From positions 2,790,001 to 2,854,000 of the forward strand of contig NZ_CP042453.1 in the NCBI RefSeq assembly GCF_007993735.1: a stretch of 64,000 nt of DNA. Direction: 5' to 3'. Shown piece by piece: positions 43,208-51,848 of this stretch (its first letter is position 1; every line of letters starts with the position of its first letter). This DNA is from Arenimonas daejeonensis (GTDB taxonomy: Bacteria > Pseudomonadota > Gammaproteobacteria > Xanthomonadales > Xanthomonadaceae). Under the pieces are notes generated by a model. The model saw only the letters and a program-made list of their open reading frames with translations, was not told the DNA's origin and ran no database searches. The position numbers were made by a program, and so were the translations under genes.

Positions 43208-43390
43208 TTACTTGGCGGCAGCGGCCTTCTTGGCCGGAGCCTTCTTGGCCGGGGCCTTGGCAGCGGCGACCGGAGCCTTCACGGTGGCGGCCTTCACGGC
43301 CGTCGGCTTCTTGACGGTCTGCGAACGGGCATTGCCGTGGCTGCCGGTGAAACGCTTGCCCTTGGCGGTCTTCTTGTCGCCCCTACCCAT
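43208..43390 (-). CDS. ribosomal protein bTHX-like small basic protein with Ala/Lys/Pro tail
   Basis: 60 residues. The first 24 ([20 protein letters not shown], then ARSQ) match the 30S ribosomal protein THX family, which fills a cavity in the small subunit head. The remaining part is a low-complexity tail of A, K, P and V (repeats of APAKKA) like those of histone-H1-like bacterial proteins. Normal THX is about 26-40 residues, so the tail is an extension. A good terminator lies 22 bp downstream. Confidence 0.82.
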   Translation of the reverse strand: MGRGDKKTAKGKRFTGSHGNARSQTVKKPTAVKAATVKAPVAAAKAPAKKAPAKKAAAAK

Positions 43391-43474
43391 GGTGATTCCT
43401 TAGAAAGTGATGTGCGGTGAGGCGCGTAGCCTATCACCGCGGGCCCTTCCGACCAAGATGGCCGGTCGCCGGAC

Positions 43475-43886
43475 TCAGTGCGAATGGCCCCAGGACAGGC
43501 GCAGGTTGACCAGGTGCGCCAGCGCGATCAACACGCCGCCGACCGCCATCGCCACGGCGTGCGGGGTGATGGATTCGTGCAGCGGCGGGTACAGGTAGGC
43601 GCCCCAGATCAGCAGCAGGCCCGGCGCCACCAGCAACCAGGCGTGGTAGGCGCGGTGGCCGCGGTAGCCCAGCAGACAGGCTGACCACCGCCAGCACCGT
43701 GGCGAACAGGCTGAAGGCCCATTCGAACCCGTGCCAGCCCACCAGCCCCAGGCCCAGCGCCGGCACCACCGCCAGGGCCACCGGGATCAGTGCGCAGTGC
43801 AGCGCGCAGATGAAGGCGCCCACCGCGCCCAGGCGGTCGGCCCAAGGCGGCAGTCGGAACTTGCGCGGAGCGATCAGGCTGGACAT
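43475..43886 (-). CDS. MerC-domain membrane protein, frameshifted
   Basis: About 136 residues with four membrane helices. ADRLGAVGAFICALHCALIPVALAVVPALGLG contains the CALHCALIP Cys pair of the MerC domain; the end is VAMAVGGVLIALAHLVNLRLSWGHSH with a His-rich terminus. MerC-type proteins move mercury or other divalent metals. The frame breaks at 43671-43677 (plus strand CAGACAGG); dropping one base gives VVSL.LGYRGHRAYHAWLLVAP. It is divergent from the zinc-receptor gene with a shared 72-bp promoter region, so it probably belongs to the same metal regulon. Confidence 0.82.
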
Positions 43887-43908
43887 GACATCCGGGGGTT
43901 GCGTCAAA

Positions 43909-43929
43909 GTTGGAACAATATAACATTTC
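43909..43929. promoter_or_regulatory. candidate Zur operator between merC-like and znuD-like genes
   Basis: The region GTTGGAACAATATAACATTTC is AT-rich in a GC-rich gap. Its right half, TATAACATTTC, matches one arm of the gammaproteobacterial Zur box (GAAATGTTATA-TATAACATTTC); the left half is degenerate. Location between two metal-linked divergent genes and 3.9 kb from zur supports the reading, but one arm only is convincing. Confidence 0.4.
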
Positions 43930-43958
43930 ACCCCGACGCCAGACAACCGGACCGATCC

Positions 43959-46043
43959 ATGCCCCGAATCCCCCACCGCACCGCCCTCACCGCCGCCATC
44001 CTCCTGGCCCTGCCGGCCCTGGCCTGGGCCGACGATGCCGCCGAACGCCACAGTCACGACACCGCCCGGACCCTGGATACGGTGGAAGTCACGGCCTCCC
44101 CGCTGCGCAACGCCGTGGACGACATCGTCCGCCCGGTCGAGGTGCTGGCCGGCCCCGAACTGGACGCCCGCAAGGCCGGCACCCTGGGTGAAACCCCGGA
44201 GCGCCAGACCGGCGTGCAGTCCTCGTATTTCGGTGCCGGCGTCGGCCGTCCGATCATCCGCGGCCAGGACGGCGCGCGGGTGCAGGTGCTCAGCGGCGGC
44301 ACCGGTTCGCTGGACGTGTCCACGGTCAGCGTGGACCACGCGGTCACCATCGAACCCTTCCTCGCCGACCAGATCGAAGTGCTGAAAGGCCCCGCGACCC
44401 TGCTGTACGGCAGCGGCGCGATCGGCGGCGCGGTGAACGTGGTGGACGGCCGCGTGCCGACCGCGCCCGTGGGCCGCGACCTTTCCGGTCGTGCCGAGAT
44501 CCGCCACGGCACCGCTGCCGGCGAGAACACCGGCATGGGCCGGCTTGATGCCGATGCCGGCCCGGTCACCTTCCACGCCGACCTGTTCCGGCGCGACAGC
44601 GGCGACTACGAAATCCCCGGCTATGCCTTTTCGCCGGAACTCATCGCCGAAGAATTGGCGGAAGGCGAAGAGCTCGAGCACTTCGCCCGCGGCAAACTGC
44701 CCAACAGCTCGCTGACCACCGAAGGCGGCGCCTTCGGCGCCAGCTGGTTCGGCGAGAAGGCCTGGTTCGGTGCGTCCGCCAACACCTACCGCAGCAACTA
44801 CGGTGTACCGCCGGGCGCGCACGAGCACGAAGAAGAGGAAGAAGAAGACCACGAAGGCGATGAGGAGCACGGCGGGGAAGTCGTGCGCCTGGACCTGCGC
44901 CAGGACCGCTTCGATTTCCGCGGCGGCATTCGCGGCCTGGGCCCGTTGCAGGAACTGAACTACCGCCTGACCCGCAGCCAGTACGAACACACCGAGTTCG
45001 AAGGCGACGAGGTCGGCACCGTGTTCGAGAACGAAGGCACCGAGGCGCGCATCGAAGCGGTGCAGAATGAAATCGCCGGTTGGCGCGGCGTGGTCGGCCT
45101 GCAGTACGGGCACCGCGATTTCTCCGCGATCGGCGACGAGGCCTTCGTGCCGCCGTCGGTCAGCCGCGACGTCGGCCTGTTCGTCGTGCAGGAACGCGAC
45201 TTCGGCGACTTCAAGCTCGAACTCGGCGCACGCCACGACCAGGTCCGCGTGGACCCGGAAGGCGGCCTGGCCGAGGTCGACCACAATGCCACCAGCCTCG
45301 CGCTGGGCGGCCTGTGGCGCTTCAGCGAACTGATGCACCTGAGCCTGAACCTGGACCGCGCCGAACGCGCACCGACCGCCGAGGAACTCTTCTCCGACGG
45401 CCCGCACATCGCCACGCAGAGTTACGAGATCGGCGACGCCACGCTGGACAAGGAAACCGCCACCAGCGCCGAACTCGGCCTGCACCTGCACCAGGGCCGC
45501 TTCGAGGGCAAGCTGTCGGTGTACCGCACCGATTTCGACGATTTCATCTATCTGTCGGAAACCGGCGGCGAACTCGACGGACTACCGGTGCGCGCCTGGG
45601 TGCAGGGCGACGCGGAGTTCACCGGCTGGGAGGCCGAACTCTCGGCCGAACTGTTCGAAAACGCCAGTGGCCTGTGGGAACTGCGCCTGTTCGCCGACGG
45701 CGTGGACGCCAGGCTCGACAACGGCGACCGCCTGCCGCGCATCGCGCCCGGCCGTTTCGGCGCGGACCTCGACTGGTCGCTGGGCGGCTGGCGCGCACGC
45801 CTCGGCGCGGTGCGCGTGGCCGACCAGGACGACGTGGCCGAACTGGAAAGCCCGACCGAGGGATACACGCTGCTGGACGCGGGCCTGGCCTACCACTGGG
45901 ACGTCGGCCAGGTCGGCTGGGAAGCCTTCCTCGAAGGCCGCAACCTCACCGACGAGGACGCGCGCGTGCACACTTCGTTCCTGAAGGACTTCGCGCCGCT
46001 GCCGGGGCGCAACGTGGCGATGGGCGTGCGCGTCAGCTTCTGA
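43959..46043 (+). CDS. znuD: TonB-dependent receptor, ZnuD-like zinc uptake protein
   Basis: 694 residues: signal peptide (ALTAAILLALPALAWA), plug domain (LDTVEVTASPLRNAVDDIVRPVEVL; RPIIRGQDGARVQVL; EVLKGPATLLYGSGAIGGAVNVVDGRVP) and a 22-strand barrel ending in VAMGVRVSF. An extracellular loop near residues 287-306 is HEHEEEEEED followed by HEGDEEHGG, a His/Glu/Asp-rich stretch like the zinc-binding loop of ZnuD. It should import zinc across the outer membrane with TonB energy. Neighbouring zur and a MerC-type gene support a zinc role. Confidence 0.9.
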   Translation: MPRIPHRTALTAAILLALPALAWADDAAERHSHDTARTLDTVEVTASPLRNAVDDIVRPVEVLAGPELDARKAGTLGETPERQTGVQSSYFGAGVGRPIIRGQDGARVQVLSGGTGSLDVSTVSVDHAVTIEPFLADQIEVLKGPATLLYGSGAIGGAVNVVDGRVPTAPVGRDLSGRAEIRHGTAAGENTGMGRLDADAGPVTFHADLFRRDSGDYEIPGYAFSPELIAEELAEGEELEHFARGKLPNSSLTTEGGAFGASWFGEKAWFGASANTYRSNYGVPPGAHEHEEEEEEDHEGDEEHGGEVVRLDLRQDRFDFRGGIRGLGPLQELNYRLTRSQYEHTEFEGDEVGTVFENEGTEARIEAVQNEIAGWRGVVGLQYGHRDFSAIGDEAFVPPSVSRDVGLFVVQERDFGDFKLELGARHDQVRVDPEGGLAEVDHNATSLALGGLWRFSELMHLSLNLDRAERAPTAEELFSDGPHIATQSYEIGDATLDKETATSAELGLHLHQGRFEGKLSVYRTDFDDFIYLSETGGELDGLPVRAWVQGDAEFTGWEAELSAELFENASGLWELRLFADGVDARLDNGDRLPRIAPGRFGADLDWSLGGWRARLGAVRVADQDDVAELESPTEGYTLLDAGLAYHWDVGQVGWEAFLEGRNLTDEDARVHTSFLKDFAPLPGRNVAMGVRVSF

Positions 46044-46059
46044 CCGCAACGGGCGGGGA

Positions 46060-47309
46060 CTACTCGAAGTCCTCGCCCTCCTCGACGTCCATCGCTTCCG
46101 GGCGATCCTCCGGATCTTCTTCGACCGGCTCGGGCGCGTGCGGCGCCGCGGCTTCCTGCACGGCCTGCTGTTCGCTGGTTTCGGTGCCGAGGTGGAAGGC
46201 GGCGTATCCCGGCAGTACGGCCTGGTTCTGCGCCATGCCGATCACGCGGCCCGGCACCGGCGACAGGATGTAACGCTCGACGTTGCTGACCGGGTCGATC
46301 ACCCGTCCCAGGCGCTGCCCGGCCGTGACCCGCTGGCCCAGCGTGACTTCGCTGATCAGCAGGCCGCCGGAATTGGCGCGCACCCAGCGCGAGTCCAGGA
46401 AGATCGGCGGCGGCTCGGCCAGTTCCAGCAGCGGCGTGGCGGTGATCTCGATCGCGTCGGGTTCGACCACGCGCATGCCCAGCTTCAGCATCAGGCGATC
46501 GATGGCGGCCACGGCCTGGGCGATTTCCGCCGGCTCCAGCCGGGTCGGCGCACCGGCCTCGAAGGTGACCGCGGGAATGCCCACCGCCGTCGAAGCGACC
46601 CGCAGCATGCCCTTGTTGCCCGGGCTGTGCAGCACGACGGTGGCGCCGAAACCGCGGGTGAATTCCAGCACGTCGGGGTTGGTCAGGTCGGCGCGCACCT
46701 GCGGCAGGTTGCTGCGGTCGAAGCTGCCGGTGTGGAAATCCACCAGCACGTCGCAGTGCCGCACGATGTCCTGGAAAAACCATTGGCGATGCGCGAGGCG
46801 ATGCTGCCGTGGCGGCTGCCCGGGAAGTAGCGGTTCAGGTCGCGCCGGTCCGGCAGGTAGCGGGTGCCGCGCGAATAACCGAACACGTTGACGATGGGCA
46901 CGCCGATCACCGTGCCCGACAGCCGGGTCGGGTCCACCGAATGGGCGATGCGCCGCACGATCTCGACGCCGTTGATCTCGTCGCCGTGGATGCCGGCCAC
47001 CAGGCACAGCACCGGGCCGGCCAGGGCGCCGCGCGCCACGATCACGGGACTGGCGATTTCCGCATTGCTGATGCCACCGCCCGGGCGCCATTCCAGCTGC
47101 AGGCGCGTGCCGGGCACGACCAGGCGGTCGAGGATGGCCAGCGGCGTCACCAGTTCCGGCGCGGGCGGCAGCAGGTCGGGCACGGCGATGCCCCGGGGGC
47201 GGCGTCACCTCCGGCGTTTCCGGGCCGGTGGGCAGGTCGACCGGGTAGTCCTGTGCCGTTGCGGCGCCGGCGAAAAGCAGCGCGGCCAGCAGGGGGACAG
47301 GCGCCGCAT
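46060..47309 (-). CDS. AstE/AspA-like (M14-fold) zinc hydrolase, three frameshifts
   Basis: About 416 residues after correction, exported (LLAALLFAGAATA). GIHGDEINGVEIVRR gives the first His and Glu zinc ligands and DVLVDFHTGSFDRSNLP the third; the C-terminal half folds as a barrelled-sandwich module (GLLISEVTLGQRVTAGQRLGRV) and ends in an acidic tail. Three indels separate the frames: G5 at 47292-47296 (one short), C4 at 47191-47194 (one extra) and A5 at 46775-46779 beside CCTGG (one short). Its ATG overlaps the zur stop. It is a deacylase/carboxypeptidase-like enzyme of unknown substrate, perhaps zinc-responsive. True pseudogenisation is possible given three breaks. Confidence 0.8.
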
Positions 47310-47797
47310 CAGGCGGCCGAACAGCTTGCGCACAGGCCGTGCACCTCTAGGGTCTGGGCCCGCGGCGTGAAGCCCAGGGTCTTGGCCTGGGTTTCCAGCA
47401 GGTGCGGGATGCGTTCGTCTTCCAGTTCGATCGCGGCCTGGCAGTTGTCGCAGATCAGGAACGGCACCGAGTGCCGCTCGTGCGGGTGGTGGCAGCCGAC
47501 GAAAGCGTTCACCGAGGCCAGGCGATGGATGAACCCCTGCTCGAGCAGGAAATCGAGCGCGCGATAGACCGTGGGCGGCGCACTGCTGCCGTTTTCGGCC
47601 TTCATCGAGTCCAGCAGGTCGTAGGCCTTCACCGGTTTGCCGGCCGCGGCTATCAGCCCCAGCACCTGGGCGCGCAGCGGGGTCAGGCGCAGGCCACGTT
47701 CCCCGCAGGCTTTTTCCACGGCCTGCAGGTAGCCGTCGGCATCGTGCACGTGATGCTCGGGGCTGGTGCAGTCGTGGTCGTGGGCGTGGCGGGACAT
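47309..47797 (-). CDS. zur: zinc uptake regulator Zur
   Basis: 162 residues of the Fur superfamily. PPTVYRALDFLLEQGFIHRLASVNAFVGCHHP is the Zur-specific core (recognition helix plus metal-sensing His and Cys), LICDNCQ and HGLCASC form the structural zinc site. The N-terminus is His-rich (SRHAHDHDCTSPEHHVHDADG), which may bind extra zinc. With zinc it represses uptake genes. It is translationally coupled (TGATG) to the zinc hydrolase and lies beside the ZnuD-like receptor and MerC-type protein. Confidence 0.93.
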   Translation of the reverse strand: MSRHAHDHDCTSPEHHVHDADGYLQAVEKACGERGLRLTPLRAQVLGLIAAAGKPVKAYDLLDSMKAENGSSAPPTVYRALDFLLEQGFIHRLASVNAFVGCHHPHERHSVPFLICDNCQAAIELEDERIPHLLETQAKTLGFTPRAQTLEVHGLCASCSAA

Positions 47798-47861
47798 GGG
47801 CCTAGGGTGGCCCCTGACCGGTGCGAAATCAATTCGCGGCCGGTCGGGACGCGGCTCGGGT

Positions 47862-49262
47862 TCAGGCAGGAATCTTCGCCAGCGCGGCGTCTATGCGGGC
47901 CAGCGCGGCCTCGCGGCCGGCCAGGAACACCGTGTGGTCGATGGACGGGCTGACCTGGGTGCCGGTGATGGCCACGCGCAGCGGCTGGGCGATCTTGCCC
48001 AGGCCCACGCCAAGTGCCGCGGCGGTGGCTTCCAATGCACCATGCACGGCCTGCGCCGACCAGTCGGTCAGCTTGGCCAGTTCGCCGCGCATGGTTTCCA
48101 GCGGCGCCTTCGCGGCGGCCACCAGGTGTTTGGCCACGGCCGCTTCGTCGTACGTCGTCAGCGGCTGGTACCAGACCGCCGCGCGTTCGGCCATTTCCTT
48201 CAGCGTCTGCACGCGGTCGCGCAGCGCGACGACGACATCGGCGGCTTTCGGCCCCTGCGCCAGGTCGTAACCGGCAGCGAGCAGCTGCGGTTCGAAGTGT
48301 TTCGCCACCTCGGCCGGATCGTCGGTCTTGAGGTAGTGCTGGTTGAGCCAGCCCAGCTTGGCCGGGTCCAGGCGCGAGGCCTTCTGGTTGACGTCCTCGA
48401 TCGCGAACAGCACCTTGAGTTCGTCGCGGCTGAAGATTTCCTGGTCGCCGTGCGACCAGCCCAGGCGCGCCAGGTAGTTCACCAGCGCGTGCGGCAGGTA
48501 GCCCTCGTCCTTGTAGGACATCACGTTGGCGGCACCGGAGCGTTTGGACAGCTTGGCGCCCTCGGGGTCCAGGATCATCGGCATGTGCGCGAAGTGCGGC
48601 ACCGGCGCGCCCAGGGCCTTGTAGATGTTGATCTGGCGCGGGGTGTTGTTGACATGGTCGTCGCCGCGGATGACGTCGGTGATGCCCATGTCCAGGTCAT
48701 CCACCACCACGGCGAAGTTGTAGGTCGGGTAGCCGTCGGAACGGAAGATGACCAGGTCGTCGAGCTCGTCGTTGCTCCACTCGATGCGGCCCTTGATCTT
48801 GTCCTCGAACACCACCGTGCCGCCGATCGGGTTCTTGAAGCGGATCACGCGGTTCGGGTCATCGCGATACGGCTCGTTGCGCTCGCGGTAGAAGCCGTTG
48901 TAACGCGGCTTGAGGTTGGCGGCCATCGCGGTCTCGCGCATGGCCTCCAGTTCTTCCTTGGTCTCGTAGGCGTAATACGCGGTGCCGGCGGCGACCATCT
49001 GCTCGGCCACCTCGCGGTAGCGGTCCAGGCGCGCGGTCTGGAAGACCGGACCCTCGTCGTAGTCCAGGCCCAGCCAGTCCATCGCCGCCAGGATGGCGTC
49101 GATCGCGGCCTGGGTGCTGCGCTCGCGGTCGGTGTCCTCCACCCGCAGGATGAACTGGCCACCGCGGCGGCGCGCTTCCAGATAGCAGTACAGCGCCGTG
49201 CGGGCGCCGCCGATATGCAGGAAACCGGTCGGGCTGGGGGCGAAACGGGTGCGGCAGGTCAT
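47862..49262 (-). CDS. gltX: glutamyl-tRNA synthetase
   Basis: 466 residues. [19 protein letters not shown] holds the HIGH-type motif at residues 16-19, and KLSKRSGA is the KMSKS equivalent. [33 protein letters not shown] residues for the catalytic core are present ([20 protein letters not shown]). It charges tRNA-Glu. A longer upstream frame exists, but [13 protein letters not shown] is the family start. A 10-bp C-rich hairpin pair lies upstream. Confidence 0.97.
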   Translation of the reverse strand: MTCRTRFAPSPTGFLHIGGARTALYCYLEARRRGGQFILRVEDTDRERSTQAAIDAILAAMDWLGLDYDEGPVFQTARLDRYREVAEQMVAAGTAYYAYETKEELEAMRETAMAANLKPRYNGFYRERNEPYRDDPNRVIRFKNPIGGTVVFEDKIKGRIEWSNDELDDLVIFRSDGYPTYNFAVVVDDLDMGITDVIRGDDHVNNTPRQINIYKALGAPVPHFAHMPMILDPEGAKLSKRSGAANVMSYKDEGYLPHALVNYLARLGWSHGDQEIFSRDELKVLFAIEDVNQKASRLDPAKLGWLNQHYLKTDDPAEVAKHFEPQLLAAGYDLAQGPKAADVVVALRDRVQTLKEMAERAAVWYQPLTTYDEAAVAKHLVAAAKAPLETMRGELAKLTDWSAQAVHGALEATAAALGVGLGKIAQPLRVAITGTQVSPSIDHTVFLAGREAALARIDAALAKIPA

Positions 49263-49340
49263 CGGGCCAGGCTCGGGAAGCAGGAAGCTGCGCATTTTAC
49301 GCCTTAGCCCCTCCCCCTGCTCGCGAGCCAGCGCCCTTCT

Positions 49341-49433
49341 CCTCCCCCTGCCTGCAGGGGGAGGCCGGGAGGGGGTGCAACTTCGGAGCAAGACCTCACC
49401 CCTCCCCAACCCTCCCCTGCCAGCAGGGGAGGG
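49341..49433. repeat. inverted pair of C-rich palindromes
   Basis: Two perfect hairpins: CCTCCCCCTG / CAGGGGGAGG (49341-49350, 49355-49364) and CCTCCCCTG / CAGGGGAGG (49411-49419, 49424-49432). The first lies in minus orientation and the second in plus, each flanked on the inner side by ACCCC(T/C)CCC, with a short spacer between. Same family as the hairpins around 51374, 51758 and 61535. Confidence 0.8.
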
Positions 49434-49439
49434 AGTCCA

Positions 49440-49865
49440 TCACTTGACGGTGATCGTGATCACTTCGGAAGCCACCACCGGATCATGCGGAATATGGCTG
49501 TGGTCGCCCACCAGCAGCTGCAGCGTGTGTTTGCCCGGCGCCAGCGTCACCGTGGTCTCGGTCTGTCCCTTGCCGAAATGCAGGTGCCTGGCGTCGTTGG
49601 GGATGGGCTGCCCGGCCGGCGGCAGCGGCGCATCCACGATCAGGTGGTGGTGTCCCGTGCCTTCGATGATGGCGCCCGCCGGTGCAACGCCCATGCCGCG
49701 CAGTCCGAACCGCACGGTCACCGGGCCACTGACGGTGGCGCCGTCTTCCGGGCTGATGAAATAGACCGCGGCGTCCGGCGGTGCCGGCGTGCGCGGCAGT
49801 TCGGCGGCGAAGGCCACGCCGGCCAACAGGCCCAGCGCGATCAGTCCATGGCGGATGCGGTTCAT
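49440..49865 (-). CDS. DUF4399 secreted protein
   Basis: 141 residues with signal peptide (GLIALGLLAGVAFAAELP). FISPEDGATVSGPVTVRFGLRGMGVAPAG, then GHHHLIVDAPLPPAG and ARHLHFGKGQTETTVTLAPGKHTLQLLVGDHSHIPH is the complete DUF4399 pattern, an Ig-like fold with conserved His residues that may bind metal. Function is unknown. It is divergent from the cyclophilin gene. Confidence 0.88.
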   Translation of the reverse strand: MNRIRHGLIALGLLAGVAFAAELPRTPAPPDAAVYFISPEDGATVSGPVTVRFGLRGMGVAPAGAIIEGTGHHHLIVDAPLPPAGQPIPNDARHLHFGKGQTETTVTLAPGKHTLQLLVGDHSHIPHDPVVASEVITITVK

Positions 49866-49980
49866 GGCGTGACTCCCGTGGCGATGAAGGCGCACATCGT
49901 AACCGTGTACGCGTTGGCTCCGGGTCAACGGTCCGGCTGCGGTAACATGACCGCCGATCCTGTCCCGCCCGGAGTCGCGG

Positions 49981-50652
49981 ATGCCCGTCCGTTCAGCCGT
50001 CCTGCTCGCCTGCCTGTGGCTGCTGCCCGTGTGCGCCCACGCGGCCGCGACGCCGGTACCCACGTCCGGTCCCGAGCCTGCCGAAGCCGCCGCACCGGCG
50101 CCGCGCGTACTGCTGGTCACCAGCCTGGGCGAGATCACGATCGAACTGGACGCCGTGGCGGCACCGCGCACTGTCGAGAATTTCCTGGCCTACGCCCGCG
50201 ACGGCCACTACAACGGCACGGTCTTCCATCGCGTGGTGCCCGGCCTGCTGGTGCAGGGCGGCGCGTTCACACCCGACCTGCAGCAGAAGCCAAGCCGCAC
50301 GCCGGTTCCCAACGAAGCCGGCAACGGCCTGTCCAACCGCCGCGGCACGGTGGCGGCAGCGCGCGACCGCGGCGTCAGCGATTCGGCCACCACGCAGTTC
50401 TTCATCAACCTGGCCGACAACCACCACTTCGACCGCCAGGACGGCGACAGTCCCTACACCGCCGGTTACGCGGTGTTCGGCCGCGTGCTGCAGGGGCTGG
50501 ACGTGCTGGACCGCATCGCCGCGCTGCCGACTTCGGCACGCGGGCCGTTCCCGGGCTGGGTGCCCGACACGCCGGTGTTGATCGAACGCGTGCAGGTACT
50601 GGCGCCCGCCGCACCCGTCGCTCCCGTCGACGTGGAGCCGACCACACCATGA
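49981..50652 (+). CDS. exported cyclophilin-type peptidylprolyl isomerase
   Basis: 223 residues: signal peptide (VLLACLWLLPVCAHA), a short linker, then a full cyclophilin domain (LVTSLGEITIELDAVAAPRTVENFLAYARDGHYNGTVFHRVVPGLLVQGGAF). Key residues FHRV, QGG and the late TTQFFINLADN and YAVFGRVLQGLDVLDRI are intact, so it should be an active periplasmic prolyl isomerase. It is the second exported cyclophilin-like protein in the window. Its stop overlaps lpxH (ATGA). Confidence 0.92.
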   Translation: MPVRSAVLLACLWLLPVCAHAAATPVPTSGPEPAEAAAPAPRVLLVTSLGEITIELDAVAAPRTVENFLAYARDGHYNGTVFHRVVPGLLVQGGAFTPDLQQKPSRTPVPNEAGNGLSNRRGTVAAARDRGVSDSATTQFFINLADNHHFDRQDGDSPYTAGYAVFGRVLQGLDVLDRIAALPTSARGPFPGWVPDTPVLIERVQVLAPAAPVAPVDVEPTTP

Positions 50653-51365
50653 CCGTGCTGTTCGTGTCCGACCTGCACCTGGATGTTTCGCGCCCGGCCA
50701 TCACCTCGCTGTTCCTGGACCTGCTGGCGGGCGAGGCGCGCCAGGCCGAGGCGCTGTACATCCTGGGCGACCTGTTCGAAGCCTGGGTAGGCGACGACGA
50801 CCCGGGTGAACCGGGCGCGTCGGTGTGCGCGGCCCTGCGCGCGCTGGTGGACAGCGGCGTGCCGGTGTACCTGATGCGCGGAAACCGTGATTTCCTCTAC
50901 GGCCAGGGCATCGCCGAACGTTGCGGCGCGCGGCTGCTGCCCGATCCTTGCGTGGTGTCGCTGGCCGGCCGTCCCACCCTGCTGATGCACGGCGACCTGC
51001 TGTGCAGCGACGACACCGCCTACCAGGCGTTCCGGCGCCAGGTACGCGACCCGGCCTGGCAGGCGAACTTCCTGGCGCAGCCATTGGCCGCACGCCAGGC
51101 CTTCGCGGCGCAGGCGCGCGCGGCCAGCAAACAGCACCAGTCGGGTATGTCCGAAGCCATCACCGACGTGAATGCCAGCACCGTGGAAAACACGATGGCC
51201 GCCTACGGCGTCGACCGCCTCATCCACGGCCACACCCACCGCCCCGCCATCCATTCCTTCGCGGTCAACGGCCACCCCGCGACCCGCGTCGTGCTGGGCG
51301 ACTGGTACGAACAGGGCTCGGTGCTGCGCCTCTCCGAAGACGGTCTGGCCCTCAGCGCGCTCTAG
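50649..51365 (+). CDS. lpxH: UDP-2,3-diacylglucosamine diphosphatase
   Basis: 238 residues. All metallophosphoesterase motifs are present: SDLHLD (residues 7-12), GDLFEAWVGDDD, GNRDF, MHGDLLC and HGHTHRP. LpxH cleaves UDP-2,3-diacylglucosamine to lipid X, the fourth step of lipid A synthesis, and sits on the cytoplasmic side of the inner membrane. Family length matches. It is coupled by ATGA overlap to the cyclophilin gene. Confidence 0.96.
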   Translation: MTVLFVSDLHLDVSRPAITSLFLDLLAGEARQAEALYILGDLFEAWVGDDDPGEPGASVCAALRALVDSGVPVYLMRGNRDFLYGQGIAERCGARLLPDPCVVSLAGRPTLLMHGDLLCSDDTAYQAFRRQVRDPAWQANFLAQPLAARQAFAAQARAASKQHQSGMSEAITDVNASTVENTMAAYGVDRLIHGHTHRPAIHSFAVNGHPATRVVLGDWYEQGSVLRLSEDGLALSAL

Positions 51366-51739
51366 CTTCTGCCCCCTCCCCTGCCTGCAGGGGAGGGCTG
51401 GGGAGGGGTAAGTACTTGCCGGAAAATCTCCGCAAGCACGTCATCCGTCTTCAACAACACGTCATGATTCCAGAACCGAAGCACGCGATACCCCGCGCCT
51501 TCGAGTATCTCCGTGCGCCGCAGGTCGTATTCGCGGGCGTCAGCATGCTGCCCGCCATCAAGCTCGATGACCAAACGGGCTTCAACACAGGCGAAGTCGG
51601 CAATGAAGCCGACTATCGGGTGCTGGCGGCGGAAGCGCAGGCCAAGCAGTTGGCGGTTTCGCAGATGACGCCATAGGCGCCGCTCGGCGTCGGTGCTGCT
51701 GTTGCGCAGGGTTCTGGCGAATTGTCTGATTCCTGGCAA
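51362..51739 (-). CDS. DUF559-domain putative endonuclease within hairpin repeats
   Basis: About 125 residues, Vsr-like PD-(D/E)XK fold. ARTLRNSSTDAERRLWRHLRNRQLLGLRFRRQHPIVGFIADFACVEARLVIELDGGQH and LEGAGYRVLRFWNHDVL are the DUF559 pattern; the catalytic Asp/Glu (ADFAC, IELDG) are present. The start is a TTG at 51739. The last residues ([16 protein letters not shown]) are encoded by the hairpin repeat at 51374-51397, and another copy lies just upstream at 51758-51781. Such genes are often thought to be mobile; substrate unknown. Confidence 0.88.
   Translation of the reverse strand: MPGIRQFARTLRNSSTDAERRLWRHLRNRQLLGLRFRRQHPIVGFIADFACVEARLVIELDGGQHADAREYDLRRTEILEGAGYRVLRFWNHDVLLKTDDVLAEIFRQVLTPPQPSPAGRGGGRS
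51374..51397 (-). repeat. C-rich palindrome at the 3' end of the DUF559 gene
   Basis: A perfect 10-bp stem CCCTCCCCTG / CAGGGGAGGG with CCTG loop. In minus orientation it is preceded by ACCCCTCCCC, the same side motif as the copy beyond the gene start. Confidence 0.85.
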
Positions 51740-51757
51740 GTGCTCACCCCTTCCCGG

Positions 51758-51781
51758 CCTCCCCCTGCGGGCAGGGGGAGG
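51758..51781 (+). repeat. C-rich palindrome at the 5' end of the DUF559 gene
   Basis: A perfect 11-bp stem CCTCCCCCTGC / GCAGGGGGAGG with a GG loop, preceded by ACCCCTTCCC in plus orientation, so it is inverted relative to the copy at 51374-51397. Confidence 0.85.
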
Positions 51782-51848
51782 AGAATGGGGGATCTGGCGA
51801 AAACCGGATGTCGGAAAACGTCGCGTGGCGACGTGGAGAATCCGCGCT

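Noticed and set aside
43434..45491. A 685-codon minus-strand open frame opposite the TonB receptor
   Set aside because: It is antisense to a clear receptor gene and has the Val/Gly/Arg/Ala-rich composition of a GC-driven shadow frame; only its last part touches the true MerC-like gene.
49440..49865. Copper-binding CopC-like identity for the exported His-rich protein
   Set aside because: The overall pattern (HHHLIVDAP, ARHLHFGKGQ) fits DUF4399, not the CopC Met/His layout.
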